Made by a program: the position numbers and the translations under genes. A DNA stretch of 11,025 nucleotides from Terriglobia bacterium. Lineage in GTDB: Bacteria; Acidobacteriota; Terriglobia; UBA7540. The stretch spans positions 1 through 11,025 of the forward strand of contig JASHYZ010000346.1 of assembly GCA_030042795.1 (NCBI GenBank), read 5' to 3'. The notes beneath the pieces are model-generated. The model was not told the DNA's origin. It worked only from the letters and a program-made list of their open reading frames with translations, and searched no databases. The stretch's first letter is position 1. Every line of letters begins with the position of its first letter. Below, in pieces: positions 6,114 through 11,025 of the stretch.

Positions 6114-6270
6114 AGCATGGCTTACAAGGCTGCAAAAATGAAAATATTACGAACAAACCCAGCATCTTATTGAAAATAAAGATGCACGTTTTGGGAAGCC
6201 AGTATGTTGTTGAAAATGCAGGTCTTGTTTGATTAAACCCAGCATGTCGATGAAAGCAGGGGGGGTTAAT
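6114..6270. repeat. AT-rich tandem repeat array with 40-bp period
   Basis: Three units with the pattern cCCAGyATsTnnTTGAAAAt have their AG at 6161, 6201 and 6241, exactly 40 bases apart. A weaker related start (CAGCATGGCTTACAAGG) lies at 6113. The stretch is much more AT-rich than its surroundings. With a 40-base period, successive units cannot be read in one frame, so this is not a protein repeat. I see no gene in the whole interval 6100-6406, which holds this array and the short repeat at 6322. Confidence 0.65.
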
Positions 6271-6321
6271 TAGCGAGATTCTTGCAAACGATGCCACAAG
6301 TTGCCGCCCAACTCGAAGGCT

Positions 6322-6349
6322 TGTCATGCTGAGCACAGCGAACCATCCC
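6322..6349. repeat. Interspersed repeat fragment (GTCATGCTGAGC type)
   Basis: TGTCATGCTGAGCACAGCGA followed by ACCATCCC resembles the widespread intergenic motif GTCATnCTGAGC...AGCGAAG found in many bacterial genomes. Recognition is from memory. Only one copy is in the window. Confidence 0.4.
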
Positions 6350-6393
6350 CGGCATTTTCGTGTCCTTTGCGATCCGACGCGGGATAGTCAGCG

Positions 6394-6400
6394 AAGGTGA
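6394..6400 (+). promoter_or_regulatory. Ribosome binding site deciding the yacG start
   Basis: AAGGTGA ends 6 bases before the GTG at 6407, supporting that codon as the start of the zinc-finger protein. Confidence 0.6.
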
Positions 6401-6406
6401 CGTTCT

Positions 6407-6613
6407 GTGCGCTGCCCGACCTGCAAGCGTGAGACGACGTTCAAAGGCAACCCCTTTCGGCCGTTCTGCAGCGAGCGGTGCAAGATGATCGATCTCGATA
6501 ACTGGCTTTCGGGGCGATATCGTATCTCGACCCCGATTGATCGCCGGGAGGAGGCCGTGACGTCTGAAGGGAACGCCGACGGAGAATTTGGTGATCCCAG
6601 CAGCAGCGAGTAA
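6407..6613 (+). CDS. yacG: DNA gyrase inhibitor YacG (zinc-binding)
   Basis: 68 residues, normal for YacG. Four zinc ligands are visible as C3-x2-C6 (MRCPTCKRE) and C21-x3-C25 (FCSERCKMIDLDNWL), followed by the conserved W and the GRYRI segment. YacG binds GyrB and inhibits gyrase activity in E. coli. The GTG start is supported by AAGGTGA at 6394-6400. The gene overlaps the following pgpA by 23 bases, so the two are probably translated together. The C-terminal ~25 residues are acidic and variable, as usual in the family. No strong promoter was found in the preceding 300 bases. Confidence 0.9.
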   Translation: MRCPTCKRETTFKGNPFRPFCSERCKMIDLDNWLSGRYRISTPIDRREEAVTSEGNADGEFGDPSSSE

Positions 6614-7085
6614 GCGGCCAACTTTGGCTGCCTGGATTGCGACCTTCGGCGGCCTGGGTTACTTCCCAGTCGCGCCGGGCAGCGTGGGAGCAGCCGCCGG
6701 TATAGCCGCGGTAGTGGCCCTGTCGCGTTTGCCCATTCCAACCGTCTGGGTATCGGCGTTGGTGGGAATCACAGCGGCGGTTATCTTCGCCGCGGGCGTT
6801 CCGGCTGCGACGGGGGCCGAGGATTATTTTCGCCGCAAGGACCCCGGGCACGTTGTCATCGACGAGGTCGTAGGACAGATGTTGGCTTTGCTGGCTAATC
6901 CGCGTCCTAGCTGGAAGGGCCTGGTGGCTGCCTACTTGCTGTTCCGCATCATTGACGTGATCAAGCCATTTCCGGCGCGACGGCTGGAGCACCTGAAAGG
7001 CGGCTGGGGGATTATGCTGGATGATGTGGCGGCGGGCGTCTGGAGCCTCGTCGCCTTCACGTTGGTAGGGCATTGGCTAAGATGA
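6591..7085 (+). CDS. pgpA: Phosphatidylglycerophosphatase A
   Basis: 164-residue membrane protein that removes the phosphate from phosphatidylglycerol phosphate, the last step of phosphatidylglycerol synthesis. Family motifs are clear: an early GYFPVAPG, KDPGHVVIDEVVGQ (D84, D91, E92), RIIDVIKPFPARR (R119, D122, K125) and GGWGIMLDDVAAG (D144, D145). The acidic residues bind Mg2+. Hydrophobic segments lie near residues 33-49, 51-70, 94-102 with 110-121, and 146-161. The GTG at 6591 is preferred over the TTG at 6588 because GGAG (6581-6584) is 6 bases from it. The start is inside yacG and the stop TGA overlaps the next gene's ATG, so it is in the middle of a coupled run. Confidence 0.95.
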   Translation: MIPAAASKRPTLAAWIATFGGLGYFPVAPGSVGAAAGIAAVVALSRLPIPTVWVSALVGITAAVIFAAGVPAATGAEDYFRRKDPGHVVIDEVVGQMLALLANPRPSWKGLVAAYLLFRIIDVIKPFPARRLEHLKGGWGIMLDDVAAGVWSLVAFTLVGHWLR

Positions 7086-8155
7086 CTCTGTGGAAGAAAC
7101 CCGGCAAGGGCGAGGGCGTGGATAAACCTTCCGCAATTACGGCGAGACCGCGGGTGGAGCAAGTGGTGCCGCAAGCGGCGATCCCCGGCGGAGAGATCGT
7201 TCTGCGCGGCCGCGGTCTCACCGAAAATGGACACGTGCGTCCCCAGGTGCGGTTCGGGGATCAACCGGCGAACGTGATGGTGAGCTCTCCAACCTCGCTG
7301 ATTGTACAGGTACCCGATGGCGCCACCAGCGGCGAAGTTACAGTGGACACCGGACGGGCCGTGAGCGCGCCCGTGTCGGTCGCCGTCGGCGTTACGATTG
7401 CGGAAGGCCTGCATCCGGTGGCAAACCCTGCCATCGATGCCGCCGGAAACATTTTCAGTACGTTCAGCGGCGGCCGGGGACAAAAGGTGCAGGTTTCTGT
7501 ATTCAAGGTTGACAATAATCGGTCCACGCGGCCGTTTTTGAGCGACGTCATGAACGCCACGGGCCTCGCCTTCGACAGCGATGGCCTGCTCTATGTTTCC
7601 AGCAGGCTCGAAGGGGTGGTTTATCGGGTGACACCGGATGGCCGCCGCGAAGTCTATGCGGAGGGCATGGGCGTTGCCACCGGCGTGGCCTTTGACCGCG
7701 ACGGCAACCTGTACGTGGGCGATCGCAGCGGGACCATTTTCAAGATCCATCCCAACCGTCAGATTTTTGTTTTCGCTACGCTGGAGCCGAGCCTGGCGGC
7801 TTATCATCTGGCTTTCGGGCCCGACAGTTACCTCTACGTGACCAGCCCGACCACGTCAAGCTTCGATCAGGTTTTTCGCATTTCCCCCGCGGGCGACGTC
7901 AGCAGCTTTTACCGTGGACTAGGCCGGCCCCAGGGTCTCGCGTTCGGAAACGACAATTCTCTCTACGTGGCTGGCAGCTTGGCCGGGCGCCGGGGCGTGG
8001 TGCGCTTGAGCCCTGACGGCCGTGACGCCGAACTCGTGATCTCCGGACAGGGAATCGTGGGTCTCGCCTTTACGCCTCATCGCTCGATGGTGGTGGCCAC
8101 GGGAGACTCGCTGATCGAACTCTTTCTGGACGTTGAAGGACGGCCGCTTGTTTGA
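7082..8155 (+). CDS. TIG (IPT) domain + NHL-type beta-propeller protein
   Basis: 357 residues from the ATG at 7082, which overlaps the pgpA stop (ATGA). An in-frame TTG at 7073 is possible but has no proper spacing to a ribosome site. Residues ~25-105 form an IPT/TIG immunoglobulin-like domain (PRVEQVVPQAAIPGGEIVLR, GVTIAEGLHPVANPA at its end). Residues ~115-350 contain repeated blades of NHL/SMP-30 type with the signature pattern GLAFDSDGLLYVSS, GVAFDRDGNLYVGD, HLAFGPDSYLYVTS, GLAFGNDNSLYVAG and GLAFTPHRSMVVAT. No signal peptide or membrane helix is seen (start MTLWKKPGKGEG), so it is probably cytoplasmic. No catalytic motif allows an enzyme name; a binding or sensor role, or a lactonase-like fold without known substrate, are possible. 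Coupling to pgpA suggests a linked function, but this is not demonstrated. Confidence 0.85.
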   Translation: MTLWKKPGKGEGVDKPSAITARPRVEQVVPQAAIPGGEIVLRGRGLTENGHVRPQVRFGDQPANVMVSSPTSLIVQVPDGATSGEVTVDTGRAVSAPVSVAVGVTIAEGLHPVANPAIDAAGNIFSTFSGGRGQKVQVSVFKVDNNRSTRPFLSDVMNATGLAFDSDGLLYVSSRLEGVVYRVTPDGRREVYAEGMGVATGVAFDRDGNLYVGDRSGTIFKIHPNRQIFVFATLEPSLAAYHLAFGPDSYLYVTSPTTSSFDQVFRISPAGDVSSFYRGLGRPQGLAFGNDNSLYVAGSLAGRRGVVRLSPDGRDAELVISGQGIVGLAFTPHRSMVVATGDSLIELFLDVEGRPLV

Positions 8156-8159
8156 GAAG

Positions 8160-8261
8160 CAGTGGCCAGCGGCAAGTGATGAGCGCTGCCACGAGATCCA
8201 TGTGAGCCAGGCAGGGAATCGAACGTCCCGCTTGTCACTTGCCACCTGTCACTTGCCACTG
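8160..8261. repeat. Inverted and tandem short repeats before cinA
   Basis: GTCACTTGCCAC occurs twice in tandem (8234-8245 and 8248-8259, period 14). The left side of the gap carries the related complement CAGTGGCCAGCGGCAAGTGA (8160-8179). The arms can pair into an imperfect hairpin spanning the whole 113-base gap between the propeller gene and cinA. It may be an interspersed repeat, an attenuating structure or a processing site. Confidence 0.55.
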
Positions 8262-8268
8262 TCCGTCT

Positions 8269-9504
8269 ATGGATGCGGAAATCATCGCGGTCGGCTCTGA
8301 GCTTCTCACCCCGTTCCGGCAGGACACCAACTCTCTTTACCTCACAGGCAAGTTAAATAGCCTCGGAATCGATGTGCGCTTCAAAACCATCGTTGGAGAT
8401 GACCGGAGTCGTCTGGCCGAGTCGCTGCGGGCGGCGCTGACGCGCTCCGGGCTGGTGATTATGAGCGGTGGCCTCGGCCCGACTGAGGATGATCTCAACC
8501 GCGAGGTCGTGGCGGAGGTGCTGAGCCGCCCCTTACACGTGGTCGAGGAGATCAAGCAGCGAATGCAGCAGCGCTGGGCCCGCTTGGGACGGCCGATGCC
8601 GGAGAATAACCTGCGGCAAGCGATGGTGCCCGAGGGAGCGACCTGGCTCGACAACCCGCGTGGGACCGCGCCGGGCTTGTGGATGGAAGAGGACAGCCGT
8701 ATTCTGCTGCTTCTGCCGGGACCGCCCGCCGAGCTGGAGGCGATGTTTGAGGCCGCTTGCATGCCCCTTCTGGCGCCGCGCAGCGGAGGGCAGCGGCTGC
8801 GCATGCGCGTCTACAAAGTGGTTGGGCTGCCCGAGTCTGAAGTCGACAGCCGCATCACCCCTTTCTACAAACCGTACAAGAATCCTGAGACAACCATCCT
8901 CTCCACACTGGGTACCATCGAGGTTCATCTGCGGGCGCAAGGCTCCAGCGACGGAGAGGCTGACGCGCTGCTTGCCGAAGTTGGGGACAAGATCGAGCTC
9001 GCGCTAGGCGACCATATCTTTTCCAGTCGCGGCGAAACTCTGGAAGAAGTCGTAGGGATGTACCTGGTGATGAGACAACGGACCGTTGCGGTGGCTGAGA
9101 GCTGCACCGGTGGTCTGCTCTCGGAGCGCCTCACTCGCGTGCCCGGAAGTTCGGGCTTCTTTCTGGGCGGGGTCGTCTGTTACAGCAACGAACTTAAGAC
9201 TCGCTTGGTGGGCGTGCCGGCCGAGCTGATCGCCTCGGATGGCGCTGTCTCCAAGCCTGTGGCGCAGGCGCTCGCCGAGGGCATCCGTCGTCGCACGGGC
9301 TCCTCGATCGGCGTCGGCATCACCGGCATCGCCGGTCCTGGAGGCGGCACACCCGAAAAGCCTGTGGGACTCGTCTTCGTCGCGGTGGCTGACGATCACT
9401 CCACGGAGGTGCGCCAGTTCCGCTTTCCAGGCGAGCGCGAAAGGGTGCGAATCTGGACCTCTGTAGCAGCGCTGGAGATGATCCGACGGCGCGTGAGGGA
9501 ATAA
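8269..9504 (+). CDS. cinA: CinA family protein (MoCF domain + NMN amidohydrolase domain)
   Basis: 411 residues, full length. The N-terminal domain (about 1-170) is the MoCF/molybdopterin-binding-like fold, with GSELL at the start and SGGLGPTEDDLNREV at 66-80. In CinA this half has been linked to ADP-ribose pyrophosphatase activity. The C-terminal domain (about 255-411) is the nicotinamide mononucleotide deamidase (PncC) domain, with AESCTGG at 276-282 containing the catalytic serine and GIAGPGGGTPEKPVG near 353-367. Together they recycle pyridine nucleotides. The ATG at 8269 begins the conserved MDAEIIAVGSELL. A longer frame from 8239 only reads through the short repeats. No Shine-Dalgarno is seen. 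thpR begins 15 bases after the stop. Confidence 0.95.
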   Translation: MDAEIIAVGSELLTPFRQDTNSLYLTGKLNSLGIDVRFKTIVGDDRSRLAESLRAALTRSGLVIMSGGLGPTEDDLNREVVAEVLSRPLHVVEEIKQRMQQRWARLGRPMPENNLRQAMVPEGATWLDNPRGTAPGLWMEEDSRILLLLPGPPAELEAMFEAACMPLLAPRSGGQRLRMRVYKVVGLPESEVDSRITPFYKPYKNPETTILSTLGTIEVHLRAQGSSDGEADALLAEVGDKIELALGDHIFSSRGETLEEVVGMYLVMRQRTVAVAESCTGGLLSERLTRVPGSSGFFLGGVVCYSNELKTRLVGVPAELIASDGAVSKPVAQALAEGIRRRTGSSIGVGITGIAGPGGGTPEKPVGLVFVAVADDHSTEVRQFRFPGERERVRIWTSVAALEMIRRRVRE

Positions 9505-9519
9505 GCTGTTACTGCGAGC

Positions 9520-10089
9520 ATGAGGGCCTTCGTTGCCATTGATCTTGCCGATGAGGTTCGATCGGCGCTCGCGCATGAACAGGCGCGGCTGAAGGCCGCT
9601 TGCGGGTACAACCGAAACATTCGTTGGACGCGCCCCGAGGGATTGCATCTTACGCTGAAATTCCTGGGCGAAATTGAGAAGGTCCAAGCGACGTCGGTTA
9701 TCGCGGCTTTGCAAGAACTCGGAGGATTCGATCCGTTCCAGGTAGAAGTTAGAGACTTTGGTTTTTTCCCCGGCGCGCGCCGGCCGCGCGTCTTCTGGGT
9801 TGGCCTTCAGGCTCCGGCGGCACTCAATGAACTCGCCGCAAGAGTAGAAACGGCGCTTGAACCGGTCGGGTTTCCCCGCGAGCACCGGCCCTTCAAGCCG
9901 CACCTCACGCTCGCCCGCTTCGATTGTCTACAATCACCCGTCGTCTTGACGGCGGCAATCACCAGCTCGTCCGACGGTAGCTTCGGACAGTTCGAGGTCA
10001 GCGAGTTCTTTCTATTTGAAAGCCGGCTACGGCCGGGCGTCGCCGAATACTTCAAATTGGCGCGATTTCCGGGACCGCAGTTGCTATAG
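9520..10089 (+). CDS. thpR: RNA 2',3'-cyclic phosphodiesterase ThpR (LigT family)
   Basis: 189 residues with the two HxTx motifs of the 2H phosphoesterase superfamily: HLTL at 43-46 (GLHLTLKFLGE) and HLTL at 128-131 (KPHLTLARF). The family opens 2',3'-cyclic phosphates at RNA ends and also shows 2'-5' RNA ligase activity. The start MRAFVAIDLADEVR is the usual N-terminus, so the ATG at 9520 is well supported, although only a weak GCGAG precedes it. It lies 15 bases after cinA on the same strand, consistent with cotranscription. The stop at 10087-10089 is followed within 8 bases by a palindromic element shared with the convergent brx gene. Confidence 0.94.
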   Translation: MRAFVAIDLADEVRSALAHEQARLKAACGYNRNIRWTRPEGLHLTLKFLGEIEKVQATSVIAALQELGGFDPFQVEVRDFGFFPGARRPRVFWVGLQAPAALNELAARVETALEPVGFPREHRPFKPHLTLARFDCLQSPVVLTAAITSSSDGSFGQFEVSEFFLFESRLRPGVAEYFKLARFPGPQLL

Positions 10090-10096
10090 TAGGAAG

Positions 10097-10202
10097 GACT
10101 ATATAGAACGCATTAAGTCATGACACATGGCGTAGCCCATAAGGGCACGGCTTCAGCCGTGCCCTTACACGCTGCACACAGCTTAATGCGCTCTGTATAG
10201 TC
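10097..10202. repeat. 106-bp palindromic element between convergent genes
   Basis: Outer arms of 21 bases, 10097-10117 and 10182-10202, match as inverted repeats at 19 of 21 positions (left starts GACTATATAGAACGC). In the centre is a perfect hairpin AAGGGCACGGC-TTCA-GCCGTGCCCTT (10141-10166) with 11-base arms. The right end touches the stop codon of the bacilliredoxin gene (10203). It resembles a small MITE or REP-like unit. A GC hairpin without a T run could also help end transcription from both sides. No target duplication is clear. Confidence 0.65.
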
Positions 10203-10646
10203 TTATTGCTTCGCCGCCGAAGTGGCCGGTTTGCAGAATTGGTCGAAGGCGCGAGTGAGGTCATCTGCGATCGAGAAAGAGTCACGCCCTTCGATGTCGC
10301 GGCGCTCAAGCATAAACACCAGCTTGCCGTCGCGCAGCAGCGCAATGGAAGGCGATGACGGAGGGTAACCCGTGAAGTAGCTGCGCGCGCGATCGGTAGC
10401 CTCACGGTCCTGCCCGGCAAAAACCGTCGCCAGGATATCAGGGCGAGCCGGATGATTCAGCGCCTGCGCCACGGCTGGACGCGCCTTGCCCGCAGCGCAG
10501 CCGCAGATGGAATTGACCACCACCAGCGTGGTTCCGGTGCTCTTGCTGCCGAGCAGCGCGTCCACCTCTTCCGACGTTTGCAGCTCGCGAAACCCAATGT
10601 TTGTGAGCTCCTCGCGCATCGGCGCAACGAATTCTTCAGGGTACAT
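10203..10646 (-). CDS. BrxA/BrxB family bacilliredoxin
   Basis: 147 residues from the ATG at 10644-10646, starting MYPEEFVAPMREELTNIGF. It has the thioredoxin-like fold of the YphP/YqiW family with the active-site CGC motif C48-G49-C50 in VVNSICGCAAGKARP, followed by SPSIALLRDGKLVFMLERRDIEG. Bacilliredoxins remove bacillithiol from mixed disulfides on proteins during oxidative stress. Homologues also occur in bacteria whose thiol is not established, so the exact partner thiol here is unknown. AAGGAG (10654-10659) with 7-base spacing fixes the start; the open frame to 10724 lies upstream of this site and is probably untranslated leader. It is transcribed toward thpR and ends against the palindromic element. 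Confidence 0.92.
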   Translation of the reverse strand: MYPEEFVAPMREELTNIGFRELQTSEEVDALLGSKSTGTTLVVVNSICGCAAGKARPAVAQALNHPARPDILATVFAGQDREATDRARSYFTGYPPSSPSIALLRDGKLVFMLERRDIEGRDSFSIADDLTRAFDQFCKPATSAAKQ

Positions 10647-10653
10647 AAGCGCT

Positions 10654-10659
10654 CTCCTT
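10654..10659 (-). promoter_or_regulatory. Ribosome binding site of the bacilliredoxin gene
   Basis: AAGGAG on the minus strand, 7 bases before the ATG at 10646. This strong site decides the start against an upstream in-frame ATG at 10724. Confidence 0.75.
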
Positions 10660-10812
10660 GATTTTAGTGAGTCAGCCGGAAGAACCTGAAATGAGCGACT
10701 CGATTTCGATTTGTCCATCAGCATTCACCTGCAATCAAAATGTACCGAGATCGCTACCGGCTGCTTCTCAATACCATAAGGGTATCACACAAGTAGCGCG
10801 CTTGCGCGTGTA

Positions 10813-10978
10813 TGTGATGGGCTCAAAGCTTGCATGAAGCTCGTGGATTCCCGCTGGCACGGGAATGATGCGCCGGAGTAGAACGCTCAAGGTCAACGGT
10901 GTCACTCCCGCGGAGGCGGGGCTCGATGCCCCGAAGACGCCACACGCTAGCTTCCGCACGGGGTTGGAGCCCATCACA
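10813..10978. repeat. 166-bp palindromic REPIN/MITE-like element
   Basis: Perfect 12-bp inverted ends TGTGATGGGCTC (10813-10824) and GAGCCCATCACA (10967-10978), with a second matching block GAAGCT further in on both sides. Inside are two REP-like cores in opposite orientation: ATTCCC-N8-GGGAAT at 10847-10866 and a degenerate copy ACTCCC-N8-GGGGCT at 10904-10923. Size and plan resemble the element at 4371-4530, although the terminal repeats differ. No transposase and no clear target duplication are seen. Confidence 0.6.
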
Positions 10979-10992
10979 GGCCGGCGTCGAAG

Positions 10993-11014
10993 TCCACGAA
11001 CTGCAACTCGTGGA
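10993..11014. repeat. Short hairpin at the window edge
   Basis: TCCACGA and TCGTGGA, 7-base perfect arms around an 8-base loop. TCGTGGA also occurs at 10841-10847 inside the preceding palindrome, so it may belong to the same repeat family. No T run follows, so it is not a typical terminator. Confidence 0.35.
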
Positions 11015-11025
11015 GACGTTGATAA

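Larger units (their letters stand above)
10647..11025. other. Gene-free region upstream of the bacilliredoxin gene
   Basis: About 380 bases with no recognisable protein or RNA gene on either strand. It holds the ribosome binding site and leader of the bacilliredoxin gene, the palindromic element at 10813-10978 and a hairpin at 10993-11014. The promoter of the bacilliredoxin gene must lie here, but I could not pick a -10/-35 pair I trust. Confidence 0.5.

Noticed and set aside
6441..7073. Minus-strand open frame of 210 codons opposite yacG and pgpA
   Set aside because: Both plus-strand genes have diagnostic motifs; this frame is compositional.
6932..7807. Long minus-strand open frame (291 codons) opposite pgpA and the propeller gene
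   Set aside because: Antisense shadow of GC-rich genes with clear family motifs; the translation shows no domain and is rich in H, R and A.
9004..9903. Long minus-strand open frame (299 codons) opposite cinA and thpR
   Set aside because: Covers two well-identified plus-strand genes and the translation has no recognisable pattern.
10780..10812. Small inverted repeats (ATACC/GGTAT and GCGC/GCGC) before the last palindrome
   Set aside because: Arms of four or five bases are expected by chance.

Overview
The window is about 60% GC and reads as a bacterial chromosome segment. The order rimO - yacG - pgpA - TIG/NHL propeller - cinA - thpR, together with the short palindromic repeats between genes, suggests Acidobacteriota. 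That placement is from memory of gene order and repeat style, not from a search.

Layout. (1) 1-1848: the 3' part of a large HEAT-like protein of unknown function. It enters from outside the window and appears broken by a one-base deletion near position 70. (2) 1988-4259: a toxin-antitoxin cluster. It holds an intact VapBC-type pair, a truncated HigA-like antitoxin, an intact RelE-type toxin with its antitoxin on the minus strand, a UPF0175 antitoxin whose DUF3368 PIN partner survives only as a short stub, and a solitary CopG/BrnA-like antitoxin on the minus strand. Several modules are decayed, as expected in an accessory patch with repeated gain and loss. (3) 4371-4530: a 160-bp MITE-like palindromic element with 12-bp terminal inverted repeats and an apparent 8-bp target duplication, inserted between the cluster and rimO. 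(4) 4574-10089: a housekeeping block on the plus strand: rimO (ribosomal protein S12 methylthiotransferase), a 40-bp-period AT-rich repeat, yacG (gyrase inhibitor), pgpA (phosphatidylglycerophosphatase), a TIG + NHL beta-propeller protein, cinA and thpR (RNA 2',3'-cyclic phosphodiesterase). yacG/pgpA and pgpA/propeller overlap, so they are probably translationally coupled. (5) 10203-10646: a convergent bacilliredoxin (BrxA/BrxB family), separated from thpR by a 106-bp palindromic element. (6) 10647-11025: no gene seen, but a second REPIN/MITE-like palindrome whose inner ATTCCC-N8-GGGAAT cores resemble those of the element before rimO.

The genes form two groups: a stable conserved core block with short spacings, and a mobile, partly decayed defence/stress-type toxin-antitoxin patch bounded by small non-autonomous repeats. 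I see no convincing new multi-gene system. The most useful observations are the frameshift in the first gene, the state of each TA module, and the family of small palindromic elements.
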